From positions 6,443,147 through 6,507,146 of the forward strand of contig NW_004955416.1 in assembly GCF_000276665.1 (NCBI RefSeq): 64,000 nucleotides of DNA, written 5' to 3'. Both the position numbers and the translations under genes were made by a program. The notes below the pieces were generated by a model, which was not told where the DNA came from, did no database searches, and was given only the letters and a program-made list of their open reading frames with translations. The stretch is from Chinchilla lanigera (taxonomy: Eukaryota; Chordata; Mammalia; Rodentia; Chinchillidae). How positions within the stretch are numbered: the stretch's first letter is position 1; each line of letters begins with the position of its first letter. Positions 12,314-25,179 of the stretch are shown here, piece after piece.

Positions 12314-14596
12314 AAGTTTTGTGTTTCTGGTTTTTAATTTCAGACACTAAGTCTATGGCCTCTGGCTAGGAGAAGAGCATTTCTCACAATGCCAGATGAC
12401 CAAATGAACAGATCCCAAGGCTTTAACTAATATGAGAGAAGGATGGAGAGAAACTATTAAGAACAAGAGGTTTGGCTAGAAAGAGAAACTTTAAAAATGT
12501 AAGCTATAAATCATGAGGAGACATAAGTTTAAATGGGACAAAAGCAACACTAATGAACTCAGATCTCTATGTCCCCTTGTCAGAGCAAGGGCATTACCAG
12601 AATGAAATACCAGACCAAGGGCAATAGCATTGAATGGAAAGTCAGATCTCAAAAGTTTCATCGTGACTGGCTAGAATGGAGCTCAACATTGGAAACTTGC
12701 AAACATGCTGAGAGGAGGAAGACAAATAATTATAGACCCAATCAACACTCTAGGTTGCTGATATTACCTACCTGCAATACAGATCTTATAGAGGGTAGCT
12801 GAAAATAAGTAGTAGATATTGTGGCATATATCACATCCTGCTTCAGAACCAAGGGAGCCCTTCTCAGATGTCAAGAGTGATCTGAACAAGCTGCATCTAA
12901 AATGGGATGTGAGAGCTTGATCACCCACTGGCCCATTAGCAATGAGGAACCCATCACTAAGGAAGTAGCCTTCCCATGACATACTGGTATATCAGTGGTG
13001 AGCCAGAATGGACTAAGGTGAAAGGCCACACACCAAAGGGTGCTATGTCTCCAGCAGTTCAGCCATTCAGCCATTCAGAGGAAACCGGGGCCACCATTAC
13101 TAAGAACTCGATGAATTAAAAAAGACAATGGAAATCTAGGGACAGCCAATTAACAATTGATGCCAAAGTGCAATATCAGGAGCCCTTCTTAGTCTCAAAA
13201 GGAGATGCTTGCCTTGTGCTTCCAGATAGAATAAAAAAAAAAAAAAAAAAAAAAAAAAACAACTGAGAATCAGACCCAGAATTGAATTACAAATACAGCA
13301 CAGACCAAAAACTGCATTTCCAATTCCAGTAAATCACCTATTCCAGTGCTAGCTCTCTGGTGGGGAAAAGGTAGGCCCTGAGGGTACGATGGAGATATTA
13401 TGAGCTGATTCACTGAAAAATCTTAAAACCCCAAGCCATCTGAGTTTACAACCCCATAGTCTTCCTTGAAGACAGTGCAGGAGTCTCTGCCCTTAAAACA
13501 ATAGAAACTCCTTCAGGATGCAGCCCAATGTACCCTCTGGGCAAAATGTGGATTGAGTTGCAACTGAACCTGGCCAGGCAAGTGCTGGGTCTGTTATGAG
13601 AAAAGAGAGACCATGTGCAAAGGAGGCTGTAGCTGCAAGTCAGTGTGCTTGTGGTGTCCATGAATAGTGAGCAGAACTAGAGCCTTAGGAGGCTGCATCA
13701 AGAGGAGTAAATATAAATAAGGGAGAGATTACTACCAGGAAAGCTGGTTTCCACCAATGCAGGAATCACCCACCAGGTGAGCACCAGGCAGATGGTGTGA
13801 TCTACGAGGATGGTTCTTAGAAACTGGGGGAAAGTAAGTGATGGCCCCAATAAGTAAAACAGAAAAGCCAGAACTGCCATGATAGATAATGAAAGAAAAA
13901 ATCAAAATATTTGGAGAAATGGGCAGGAAAGCAGATATAAAATAAAGGCTGGAAGACTTCCCATGGTGGGCTGGGATGCCAGGAGGATACGAATCTCCCC
14001 AGAGCCAGAAGAGACGTTTTGGAGAGCAGCAACCAGAAGCTCTACGTTGACTGGGCACTGCAGGGTGAGCTGGCCATGAAAATAAACACCTTGTGATCCC
14101 TTACCCAGTGCCAGGATTAAGCAGTTTTCAGGTCTTCTACCTTCTGACCTGAAGAAGGGGACAGGAACCCAGAAGGAGGAACCCTGCCGTGCCACAAGTA
14201 CACAATGCCACGATGGCTTTGGTCTTTCCCTCAAGGCTCTTATGGCCATTTATTTAAGAAACCGTAAAATGAGGACAAAGAGACATCCTGACACTTGAGG
14301 ATGGGTGGATACAGGGTTCAAGATGTCACAGCTGAGGACTGAAGCCTCACTTGTGAGACTAAGGACATAAGGGGCCAGGTAATAGGCATGAAAACAGACA
14401 GAAGTCACATGTATGTAAGTTGCACAATGACACTTGAGTTGGTTTTATTAAAGGTAAGCAAAATTGACAAATCTGTACTTAAACTAACCAGAGAGAGAGA
14501 AGAGATCAAATAAATAAAATGAAAGAAACTGTTACAACCAAGACTACAGTAGTGCAAAGAATCATACAAGATGACTACGGATAATTACATATCTTA
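12314..14596. other. Intergenic; A29 run
   Basis: An uninterrupted A run at about 13231-13259 may be the tail of an unrecognised retroposed copy. Frames of 108-115 codons on the minus strand at 13732-14249 have no recognisable product. Confidence 0.4.
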
Positions 14597-14970
14597 TGTC
14601 ATAGTTACTTTTTTCTTATTGCTGAGACAAAATACCCGGCACCCAAATTAAAGAAGGAAAGGTTTATTTAGCTCACAGTTTGTGGAGGTTTCAGTCCATA
14701 ATCAGCTGGCTCCAAGGCAGGGTAGTGTGATACAAGGGCAACAGTTCATGGCAGCAGAAGTTGGCAAAAGCAACAAGAGCAAAAAGGTAGGAATGCCAGA
14801 GCAAGCCTCTTTCCCTCCCTTATATTGTATGCAGGATACCTTTTCAACGGCTGGTGTAGCACTCACACCCTTAATCCCAGCATTATACCATGAGTCAGTC
14901 ACAAAGTCTAGAAGCCCTCTCCCATGACAGCATAAGGCTTTGGGAGGACACCTAGACACAATCCATAACA
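14597..14970 (-). mobile_element. Solo MaLR-like LTR
   Basis: TG at 14597, CA at 14969-14970. Flanks TCTTA (14592-14596) and CCTTA (14971-14975) match at 4 of 5 positions, a likely decayed target duplication. Its reverse complement aligns with the LTR at 19226-19651 at both ends. Confidence 0.8.
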
Positions 14971-14984
14971 CCTTATAGACCAAC

Positions 14985-15130
14985 TAGTTGGATAACCTAG
15001 AAGTATATACATTTCTGGAAATATTCAACTGGCCAAGACTGAATCATGAGGAAGCAGAAAAACTTAATAGACCAATAACAAGTAAGGAGATTGAATCAAT
15101 AATCAAAAACTTCCCAGGATCACAATTTAA
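14985..15130 (+). pseudogene. L1 ORF2 relic, 5' piece
   Basis: A stretch with CCAAGACTGAATCATGAGGA, AGACCAATAACAAGTAAGGA and TTGAATCAATAATCAAAAAC follows the L1 ORF2 reverse-transcriptase region. It continues at 15863 after an insertion. Confidence 0.85.
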
Positions 15131-15862
15131 ACCCAGCCTGGATCGCACGTTGAGCACCCTACCTGGAAAGCAACATGGCAGAACAGGCTAGTGACTTGGG
15201 GCCTCAAGCTGGTCCAGCCTCGGACCTGGGTCCCTCCATAACACCACTCTGCGGCCCAACAATTGCACACTTGGGGCAATGCTACCCCACTGCCACCTCC
15301 TTTGTCGGCTCCTGTAGGGGCAGGGTCAGAGCCTTCACCATAGTCCAGCCTCCTGTGGAGGTGCAGTCTCTGTTCCAGCCACCGCCTCCCTTAGACACTC
15401 AGATTCTTCCTGGAGTGCAGCTCCCCTTAGATGGCCAATGTGCCCCTTGACTCTCAGCCTCAACTCAGCTGCCATTTTATAATTTCCAGGCTTCACCATC
15501 ATGGTACTGAGGAACAGCCACCTGATAGCTTCCTTGGACATCAGAAGCCCCACAACCCTCCAGGTATGTGGTTGTTCCTTTCAGTACTGCCTCTGTACTT
15601 TCCAGTTCATCCCCTCTTCCCATTTCTCCATTTTCTATCTCCACTCTGCCCTGCACTCTTCAAGTCTGGTAATGTCTCAGGATATGTCCTACTGGAACCT
15701 TTCCCCTGCTTAATCATTAAATATAGCTGTTATTAAAAATAAAGAAATAAAGCCCAACCTGAACAACTGTCTCAAAATATAAAATAAAAAAAGAACTGGG
15801 GGTATAGCTCAGTATGAAGGCCATGTACCACACACATGCACACTCACAAATACACACACACT
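15131..15862 (+). mobile_element. Unclassified ~0.73-kb insertion splitting an L1 relic
   Basis: GC-richer than its surroundings. It ends in AATAAAGAAATAAAG-like and A-rich sequence and an ID-like GGGGGTATAGCTCAGTATGA segment at 15798. The L1 sequence stops at CAAAAACTTCCCA and resumes at CACTCCCAAAAATAAAAGCC, so a short piece of L1 may be duplicated at the two edges. A 91-codon and a 101-codon frame inside have no recognised product. Confidence 0.5.
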
Positions 15863-16545
15863 CCCAAAAATAAAAGCCCAGGACCAGATGGCTACACTGA
15901 TGCATGCCAACAAACATTTAAAGAAATAACACTAATCCATCTCAAGCTCTTCCAAAAATTTGAAGAAAGAAAAATATTTTCCCATATTCATTGTGTGAGG
16001 TCAGGATTACCCTAATAACAAAGCCAGTTAAGGATACTACACTACAAGAAAAGAAAATTGCAAGTCATCCTTGAACATAGACGAAAAAATTCTCAGTGCT
16101 GGGAAATCAAACACAACGTCAGCAACACACTAAATAATCATGTGTCATGATCAAATAGAATTATCTGTTGGATATAATGGCTCAATATCTTCAAATCAGT
16201 AAACTTGTGACACTACAGTAACAGAATAAAGAATGAAAACCCACGTGCTCATCTAAACAGAAGCATTAAAAGCACTGGATAATATTCAACATCCTTTAAC
16301 GATAAGTATTCTCAAATTGGATATAGAGGGAACGGACCTCAACTAATACGTACTTAGAAGTGAAGGATCAATAGCAATGAGAGGATACCCTCTGTCACCA
16401 TCTCTCTTTCATATAGTAGTAGAAGACCCAACCAGAGCAATTAAGAAGAAAAATAAATAAAATTGTCTTTAATATGCAAGCAACATAGTCTTCTATGTAG
16501 AAAACCTGTACAGTACACACAGACACATACTGTTAGTGATATGGG
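15863..16545 (+). pseudogene. L1 ORF2 relic, 3' piece
   Basis: Resumes with CCCAGGACCAGATGGCTACA, then AACAAACATTTAAAGAAATA, and follows the reverse-transcriptase domain to about 16500, with many stops and indels. An old, inactive copy. Confidence 0.85.
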
Positions 16546-18015
16546 ACCTCCAAATGATATAATGGAAATACTATAACTCCTAACCTGGAGTCTGATATGC
16601 AGAGTTTGTGTTCCCCCAAATCAAAGAATGAATTCTAAGGAATAATGGAGGTTAAGAATAGGAAATATTATTGGGAGAGAAACAGCTCCTGAAAGATAGG
16701 AGAGGGCCTGCATGGGTTGTCCACAAGCTCACTTCTCAAAGGAAATTTTATAGAGCAAAACCAAGAGGTGGGTACAAAATTATGAGGTGGGTACAAGGTG
16801 GAACAAAACTGTGACTAACCAGTAAGATTACCAGAATAGCCACTTAGGTAATGTTGATCCAATAGGGAAGCACGTCACATAGCAAGTGTATATGGAAAGA
16901 ACAAAGACCTCGATACAGGAAAATAAAAGCTCCCAAGCTGAATGATATCTAGGACGAGTTTGTGTTCTCTAAAATCAAAGAATGAATTTTAGGAACAACA
17001 GAGGTTAAGAGCAGAATGTATTTATTGANNNNNNNNNNNNNNNNNNNNNNNNNNNNNNNNNNNNNNNNNNNNNNNNNNNNNNNNNNNNNNNNNNNNNNNN
17101 NNNNNNNNNNNNNNNNNNNNNNNNNNNNNNNNNNNNNNNNNNNNNNNNNNNNNNNNNNNNNNNNNNNNNNNNNNNNNNNNNNNNNNNNNNNNNNNNNNNN
17201 NNNNNNNNNNNNNNNNNNNNNNNNNNNNNNNNNNNNNNNNNNNNNNNNNNNNNNNNNNNNNNNNNNNNNNNNNNNNNNNNNNNNNNNNNNNNNNNNNNNN
17301 NNNNNNNNNNNNNNNNNNNNNNNNNNNNNNNNNNNNNNNNNNNNNNNNNNNNNNNNNNNNNNNNNNNNNNNNNNNNNNNNNNNNNNNNNNNNNNNNNNNN
17401 NNNNNNNNNNNNNNNNNNNNNNNNNNNNNNNNNNNNNNNNNNNNNNNNNNNNNNNNNNNNNNNNNNNNNNNNNNNNNNNNNNNNNNNNNNNNNNNNNNNN
17501 NNNNNNNNNNNNNNNNNNNNNNNNNNNNNNNNNNNNNNNNNNNNNNNNNNNNNNNNNNNNNNNNNNNNNNNNNNNNNNNNNNNNNNNNNNNNNNNNNNNN
17601 NNNNNNNNNNNNNNNNNNNNNNNNNNNNNNNNNNNNNNNNNNNNNNNNNNNNNNNNNNNNNNNNNNNNNNNNNNNNNNNNNNNNNNNNNNNNNNNNNNNN
17701 NNNTAATATTTCTATCTAACTCAGCTGCCTATAACAATCTTATTTGGAAGAAATGACTCAGGAGGTCCCAGTCACCCACCGAGGGGACTAATTCCTATCT
17801 AGACCTTATTGAACCAGGTAAAATCAATTATAGTATATTGTTTACCCCTCAGGGAGGTATGTAGGCCTAGTCATTCCATCTTTATCTTGAGGCTTGGCCT
17901 TCAACAGCTCTGCCTTCAGCCACAGTTCACAGTATCTTCTGTACTAACTCCTTTGAGGGTCTAGCCCTATCTGACTGCCTATAATATTTCTACCTACTTA
18001 GTTGTCTATACTATT
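16546..18015. repeat. LTR-like duplicated element flanking an assembly gap
   Basis: GAGTTTGTGTTCCCCCAAAT at 16602 recurs as GAGTTTGTGTTCTCTAAAAT at 16956 (354 bp apart), each followed by tcaaagaatgaatt. To the right, TAATATTTCTATCTAACTCA at 17704 recurs as TAATATTTCTACCTACTTAG at 17982. The gap therefore lies inside a repeated element, probably an LTR retrotransposon. Confidence 0.55.
17029..17703. other. Assembly gap (675 N)
   Basis: Run of N. The frame spanning it is an artefact of translating N. Confidence 0.99.
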
Positions 18016-18640
18016 ATAACTAATAAATGAGTTAAGATTGCATAATATAAAATCAATGAAAAAAATCAATCATATTTCTATACACTAATAAAAAAACCTT
18101 AGGGTAGTTCCATTCACCATCCTGCCCAAAATCCACCTGGAATTCATGTTTTCCTTCCCTCCAACTCTGAGCTCTGCTCCTCTGGAGACATCAGAGACCT
18201 TGAAAGAGTGCCTTTCAACTTGAAACTACAGTGGCTGCCCAGGAACTTTCTGCTGCTTGTGTCAGAAGCAACAGGCAAGACATCACCATCCTGGCAGGGG
18301 TAACTGAACAGGATATGGGCTGTTGTTATAAAACAGGGATATTATGTTTGGCTCCCTAGAAGGCCTCTGAGGCCCCTAAACATGTATAGTGAGGAAATAG
18401 TTAAAGAGTCATGGCTTAAGAAAAGAATCATGGCCAGAGGCCAGATCTTTCAAGATAAAAGTCTGGGTTGCCCACCATGGAACCACCCAGAGTAGAGCTG
18501 TTATCCAGTTGGGAGGGCAATCTACAATGGGTTGGAGAGTCTGATGAGTTGTGTGCCTCAGAAGAGCTGCATCAATGAGGGCTATAATCTATCTCTCAAG
18601 TACTTCCCCCTCCAGAAGAGGGAGACCAGAACTTTAGAGG
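18016..18640. other. Intergenic, nothing recognised
   Basis: No repeat or gene recognised. Confidence 0.4.
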
Positions 18641-18860
18641 AACTCTTCCTACAACAAACAAGTATAACTTCTCTTAGATGAGAAACCCAAAGTATAAATA
18701 ATTTTTAAAATTATAGACAATAGGAAATGGTAAAGAGATCTAGAGAGAGACAAGAGGTGATAATAAAAAGAAATAAGGCATGTCGAGTACACATACCTAT
18801 TCCCAAAGATGAGTATAAACATTATGTGCTGAAAATATCTGCTAACAAAGAAAGGAGAGA
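18641..18860 (+). repeat. L1-like 3' end, copy A
   Basis: Shares TCTCTTAGATGAGAAACCCA and AAAGTATAAATAATTT with copies at 25180-25460 and 37555-37810. Order and spacing of blocks are the same. Confidence 0.55.
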
Positions 18861-19225
18861 AAAATAATCAAGTAGGGCCAAGGAGTACAGAGGGTACAGG
18901 AGTGGATGCTGTGATACATGTCAGCTGCTCCTCTTCAATTCTGAGAATTTAATTCCCACACTACCAGAAGGATTAGCAGCTGATAGCTGATGGTTAACAG
19001 CTCAGCCCTTCATCAGAATTTGCCTTTGATTAACAGGATGCCTCCCCTGAAGTCATTCCTTTCCCTGAGGACATCCTTGCAGCCAGTAAGTGGTCCATGA
19101 AAGGCCACAGGGCTCAGACATTTTTCTTGAGTATGGGACAATTTTAAAGGGCCCTCCAAGCTCCCAGGATCAGCAGAGGCCATTGCTGTAACTCATCATG
19201 GTCCTTCTTTGCCCAGTCCTTTCCC

Positions 19226-19651
19226 TGTTATGGTTTATATTTAGATGAACCCCAAAGCCTCAAACTCTGATAGACAGAGCTTTTTGGAGGTGGCTGGATC
19301 ATGGGTGGACGATACTAGATTAGTCCCCTGACTGGTTTAGCATAGTTCTGGGTTTGGGTGATGGACTTACAGAAGAGAGAAGACCCACCCTGAGATGGCA
19401 TCAAGCAATATGCTTGTAGCCTGGATGGAATAAAAAGGGAAAAAAGAAGAAAGTCTCTGTGCTTCCTGCCTACCTTGCCATGAGCTTTCTCTCCTCTGCA
19501 ATGCACCCTGCTTGGAGCCAGCTGACTCTGGCCTAGACCCAGCTGACTCTGGCCTGGACCCTCTACAAACTGTGAGCCAAAATGAACCTTTCATCTTTTA
19601 AACTGTGGGTGCCAGGTATTTTGTCCCAGCAACAAGAAAGTATCTAAGACA
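19226..19651 (+). mobile_element. Solo MaLR-like LTR
   Basis: 426 bp from TGTTATGGTTTATATTTAGA to GTATCTAAGACA. Contains a triplication-like AGCTGACTCTGGCCT repeat at 19519-19557. No clear target duplication (TTCCC versus GCTAC). Plus-strand reference copy for the minus-strand relatives in this window. Confidence 0.8.
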
Positions 19652-21410
19652 GCTACCCTGATACAAATGTTAGGAGTTCTCCCTAATAAATTCCTACACG
19701 CAAATCTATCTCAGAGATAGACATTTAAAATATAATATAAATGATCTATAACATAATATATAAAAAAATTCTTAAAAACATACATACTTTGCCCCAGTAG
19801 TCTCACATCTAAGGTAGTCCAAGCAATAAGAGAGGAAATCAGTTTTGAGTTTGCTGTTGTGACATCATAATTTTTAAAAACCAACCTACATGTTCAACAG
19901 GAGATGGATAATTAAAATCTTGCACAGAATTATTTGCAGCCACTGAAATTCATATTTTCAAAGAATATAGTGACACAGGACATTTTTCATAATACGATTT
20001 TATGTGAAAACAACAGGATATAGAACTATATCATTATAAATCAGTCAAAATCACATTACTTAGAAACTGTCATGTGAAACAGAGACTTGATGACCCCAGT
20101 GGTAATTTATGAGGAAAATTCAAGAGGACAAGTTAAATTTTGTGTAATTGAATAAAATTCTCTTATAGGCAGATCTATTTTTAAATAAAGAGGTGGATTC
20201 CCCAGAATTGGACATTTCAAGTAGAGCATAAATGACACTGCACAAGTTTGATATAGAGTGGAATTAAGTGTGGAGTTAAAAATTATAAGGTACTGTCTTC
20301 CATTCCACATTGGATGAGTGTCTTTGCTACATGTGGTTTTGCTTTGCTTTCCCTTGGTTTGCTTTGGTGTTTTGTTTTGTTTTGTTTTGTATTGTTTTGT
20401 TTTGTTTTATTTTGACAACTTAACTCTTAAAGGCATCTGACTTCTTTGATGACTCAGTGGAAAGGAATTTGCTTGATCATTCCCACCCCAAAACACTACA
20501 ACCCTCAGACCTGTCTCATAAGCATTAGAGAAAAATAATTTAAATGAAAAAAATTCGCTTAAAATAACAGCACCAAGTATCCCTGGGCAGTGGGAGTGTT
20601 AAGTATCCACCTTACTATTAAGGAAGGGGGTGTGCTATTTCAAAATAAGATCTTATACTCAGATAAATTAATTGTGATGTTAAATTGTGTTTCATGTTTA
20701 AATAATCCCATGTGCATATTCTTTCACTTTCAGCAGAGCCCAACCACACCAAAGCAGTTCAAAGAATCCTCCACTGCCAAGCCCCTGACATTTTCTAGGC
20801 CTGAATAAAAATCAAACTCTCATTTCCCCAGTTCCTTACTCCCACCCAAAATAGCTCAGACACCTGGAACGGATAATTTGAAGGCTGTAAGGGATGAAAT
20901 TTAAGGAGGACGTACCATCCCCAAGCCCTGCTCCATTCTCATGCAACTGCTTGGCCCATGCTTTTGAAGGGGGAAGCTACATTTACACTGCATGGAAAAA
21001 TGAACCTGCCTCTGTTTGTCTTCTTTGTAACTCTCCCTTCAGTGAAAACTGTCAGGTCCTTTTTGGTCCCTACCCTGCCTCCTCTAACCAAGGATGTCCT
21101 AGCTGGGCCTGGATGAGGAGTCCCTCAAAGCAAAGGGACAGGATTTGGTGCTCTTAATAAGACATCAAGGTGAGCCAAGAGTCTCACCTTTCCTTTGCAC
21201 CTTATCTCCTCTATGACATGATTAAAGTGCAAAAGTGTGCAAAAGGAGCAGGTCCAATGACAGAAAAAAAACAAAGGGACCCAAAAGTAACTGCATGATA
21301 AGAGAAGAAAAGTAGTAGTGAGAAATAAAGACAATAGAGGTTCTCTGCATACTGTCTTTTGAACTGGGGAATCTGATGGAGAACCACTGATTGAAGAAAA
21401 GCCCTTATGT
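19652..21410. other. Intergenic; (TTTTG)n
   Basis: (TTTTG)n at 20369-20415. Nothing else recognised. Confidence 0.45.
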
Positions 21411-21862
21411 ATCAGCTAGAGTTCTCTCCAGGAACAGAATCAATAGAAAATATATGTGTAATTATGCAAAAGGATTTAGGTTTACAGGATCAATTGCTAT
21501 GTGCACACTAGAGAACCGGAGGGTCTAGTAGCTACACACCCCAAAAAGATGGAAGCACAGAATGAGAGAGATCAATGAGGCAGCACCAGTCCAAGATCAA
21601 AGACTGGAAGCTCACTGGAGGGTTGCCCAGTATGAGTCTGTTTTGGAAGACTGAAGATAGTGGAGACGTGTCCAAAAGCAACTTCCTTCTTTCCCTTTTT
21701 ATTCTTCCCAGGCTACAAACCTATTTGTGCCAACCACACACTGGGTGGGTCTTCCTCATCAGTTTGCTGGCCCACCTGTCAATCATCTACAGACACAGCC
21801 AGAACCATGCTTTACTAATCTGCTGGGTGGTGCTTAATCCATTCAAGTTGACATAGCATAAT
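21411..21862 (-). mobile_element. LTR-like repeat, TATTAGTCAGGGTTCTCT family
   Basis: Starts TATGTATCAGCTAGAGTTCT and ends CATTCAAGTTGACATAGCAT. Related to 32728-33262 (same strand) and to 31730-32040 (opposite strand). I recall this family in all mammals but cannot give its exact name. Confidence 0.6.
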
Positions 21863-21894
21863 GAACAGTCACACCACGTGAAACCAGAATACTG

Positions 21895-22020
21895 GTGTTT
21901 ACTCAACAAATATTTTAAAGCACTTGCTCTGTGACAAGCACTGTACTAGCTGCTGGAGAGAGATCTATCTAAACACTACTCTCATGGAAATTATACTCCA
22001 ATGGCTCAATAGATGTATGA
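21895..22020 (+). repeat. L2-type LINE 3' fragment
   Basis: TTTACTCAACAAATATTTTA, then a CAAGCACTGTACTAGCTGCT segment and CTCATGGAAATTATACTCCA, the classic L2 3' pattern. Confidence 0.65.
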
Positions 22021-22099
22021 GAAGATTGTCCCACAGCATCTGGAAGACTAACAACAATGTCAGACACAGCAGTGCATGGGCTTATCCATCCCTTACGTG

Positions 22100-22860
22100 T
22101 TCCCAGGAGACCTGAGATAAGGAAATGCCAACCAGAAACACCCTGATTACCTGGAACAACTCAAGAAAATTTGTGCGGGTGCACCTGTTTACCGACCCTC
22201 CACAACCACACAAGAGGATAGTGCTGAACTGGAAAAACAGATGTTAATGATTCCAAAGAAGTGCTACTATCTCAGACTGAGCAACAGCTCCCTGGATACT
22301 ACAACAAGTAAAATCATGAAGTAGATTGTGGATTACGTTCTTCAGTTTATCTTTCAATGTATTACCTGTGTGGGACTTCGGCCTGACAAAGCCATATGAT
22401 TGTTTGATTCTGGAGGAAGTCGAGCAAAAGTATTAGCCTAAAAGGAAATAACAGCAGGACCTGTGTCCCTGTGGAAAGCCCCTGGGACAACGCTAGATGC
22501 CTTGCTGAGATATGCCTGAAGGAATGATAACATGATGGCTAACTAAATCATCTCATTCCTGTGATAATTGAGTTGTATTGTCCTCGCCAGTCCTGTTAAT
22601 CATTCCTCCCGTATGCCCTGTTGCTGCTTTTTGTTTGTATCCCAATAGAAGGCTAAGGAGGATGGGAATGGAGGCTTCAGTCAGAGAGGCTGCAAGCCCC
22701 CTGATCCCATAAGTTTCTCTCTCTTGTTTCTTTTCATCCACGGGCACCTCATTCTCAGGACCTGTCACCCAAGACCGAAACCGACTATATACTGACAGTA
22801 ACTGAGATTGGTTGGCAACTATCACAACTGTAGCCTTGTTATCAATCTCCCACATGGCAC
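22100..22860. other. Possible LTR or retroposed sequence, unclassified
   Basis: The part at 22620-22790 has the CT-rich, GACCTGTCACCC-containing look of a retroviral U5, but no TG...CA ends or target duplication could be fixed. A 100-codon minus frame (22553-22855) is not recognised. Confidence 0.2.
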
Positions 22861-23034
22861 ATGCATCTAAACTCCCTTAACTCTGCCCCAAGTCTTCCAA
22901 TAATCCCAGATATGACATTAGATTATGTCTGATCAAAAACAAAACTGGGGCTTAAGCTCACCAGGACTGCCTCCACATCCCTTCTATGAGACAGACAAAG
23001 GTGGAGTAATGGACACAGCATGGGTGTGGAACCA

Positions 23035-23190
23035 TAGAGGGCTGGTTTTCCAGCCCAGTTCCACCACTTACTAGTCTGTAACCACAGGCAAGTCACTAAA
23101 CTTCATTTAAGCCTCCATGTTCTTGGCTGCAAAATGTGGATAACAATGCCTGCCCAGTTATATTTTGGGAAAGATTAAATACAAACAACC
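23035..23190 (+). repeat. MIR SINE
   Basis: TTCCACCACTTACTAGTCTG, GGCAAGTCACTAAACTTCAT and AAAATGTGGATAACAATGCC follow the MIR consensus through most of its length. Confidence 0.85.
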
Positions 23191-23964
23191 TCTTCACGTC
23201 TTATCCTATTACTCCTCATCCTGTAAGAGGAACCTAGAAAGCTCTGCAAAAAGGAAAAAGGCATTACCCAAAAGCCTGGTAGGAGCAGGGAGCACCTCCT
23301 ATACTCTTCTCTTGGCCGGAGGAGTGAGAAGATTCCCGGTACAATGTGCAGACATCAAGGAGGTCACCTGAGCACAATCCAGGCTTCAGTGCAAAATGCA
23401 TGGGAGGAATCATCAGTATAAAACTCCCCTAGGAAAGACTGTGGAAATCCCAGTGTATTTTTATTTACTTCAAAAAGCTCTGGGTTCTGAAGAATCTGTT
23501 CTGGAAATAATGAAGAGAAGAAAAGCATGACTTGGTTTTGTTTACAGAGGTGAAATCTCTGGTATTTGTAACCTATTGTTTGGTGATATCTCAGAGCTGA
23601 CCTCCATCACCACTTCCTATAGAGAGCAGAGTGACAATTGTCGCTCAAGGCTCCACATCCAGCTGGATTCCCATTACTGTCTCTCAGCATCCCATGCTAG
23701 GTGCCAGCTCACCATGGCTGCCCCCACACAGCCAGTGAGCTTCTGCTTTTCTGCCTCTGACTCCTTCATCTTGCTCTTCACTCAAACAGCCCTCCTATTT
23801 GTTTGCCCTTCAACCTTCCCACAGAGCCAGCTCACATGGCCCCTCTGCAGTCAATGGGAGCTAACAGAAGCCAGAGCCCAGGACTAGGGGCCAAAGGCCA
23901 GGGCTCAAGTACCTACAGGACCAACCAGGGCAGTGGTCTGAATTGGCCGGGGTTCTGGGACCCA
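23191..23964. other. Intergenic, nothing recognised
   Basis: A 103-codon frame at 23576-23887 has no recognisable product or context. Confidence 0.4.
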
Positions 23965-24110
23965 CTCCAGACTGTGGTTCTCAACTGAAGTGCTTTAGAA
24001 CCAACTCAGGAGCTTTTAGAAACATACAGATGTCTGTAGCTTCACCCTAAACTTACTAATTCAGAATGGGAGTTGAGCGAGTCTCCACTCTGGATTCTAA
24101 TGTCCAGCCA
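23965..24110. repeat. MER5-type DNA transposon relic
   Basis: ACTGTGGTTCTCAACTGAAG terminal region followed by AACTCAGGAGCTTTTAGAAA and TAATTCAGAATGGGAGTT, in MER5 order. Confidence 0.65.
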
Positions 24111-25179
24111 TATCCAAAATCTACTGCTCACAGATAAGCACATTTCTACAAAGGAAACTGAACACTATGGTGTTACTTCAAAGACTACAAATGGAGCTGA
24201 TGAAAAATGGCACAAAAAGCAGAAGCTACAACCTGAATATTTGCAAATGGAAGATTCTAGGTAGTAAGTACTTTGGGATAGTCAAGACCTGTGTAAGGTA
24301 CCAGTAAAAGATTTCATCATCTCTCAAAATATATTGGAAAGCAAAGGTGAAGGGGAGTGAAAATGAAAAATGTCTGGACATTTGTCCCCAAAATAATCAG
24401 CACTAGTTTTGTAATTAACAAAACAAGGATAATTCAGAGAGAAGTATGATTTGGAAATATATCAAAGGCAACAGACTCTCGCAAGCAGCAAGCAAACAGG
24501 CTTCCTTAAGGACCAAGAATGCAAAACAGTATGATACCTTGCTTTGCAAAGGGTAACTGTATGAGAAAAGAAATCCAACAGATGTAGCATTTTCAGCTTG
24601 GGTGCAGCATTTTACAGAGTAGCTCAGGACATTTTAATTGCTAGCATGGTTCAAATTGGCAGGAGAGCAAGTCACATGGTTATAACACTAACAAAAGATT
24701 ATAAAGAAAAGGTGGGGCTCTTCAGCAACCCTCCAGCAAGAAGAGGCCCTTAGCACTTTGCTCTAGGGTGAGAGCTGATTTACTTTTACATTCTGATCAG
24801 CAATACACCACGGAAAGAAATCTAAAGAAGGCTGACAAAGGTGGATGTTGGCTCACCCCAGAGAGAAGATGGATGAGCCCCTAAGATTTAACCTCAAGGC
24901 AGAAAGACCAGAAAGCTGAAACTATTGATAAAAAGGCAGACTAAGAGAAAAGAGCAAATTCACTGGAATTCTTTATTACTACAGAAGCGAAAGGGTCTAA
25001 GTGACCACAAAAATGTCTAAAATATCAAGAGGAGGGAGAAGACAGTATCTGGAGAAACAGACTGTACAGGAGCCAGCAGGCCCCAGGGCAGTCTGTCCCA
25101 CATACCCTTCCAGACAGTATCAGCAGGAGCCATGGCAGAGGCAAAGTGTGTCCCGTCCCAAGTGTGATTGAAATACCCA
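24111..25179. other. Intergenic, nothing recognised
   Basis: No gene or repeat recognised. Confidence 0.4.

Noticed and set aside
17016..17756. 246-codon frame
   Set aside because: Nearly all of it is the run of N.
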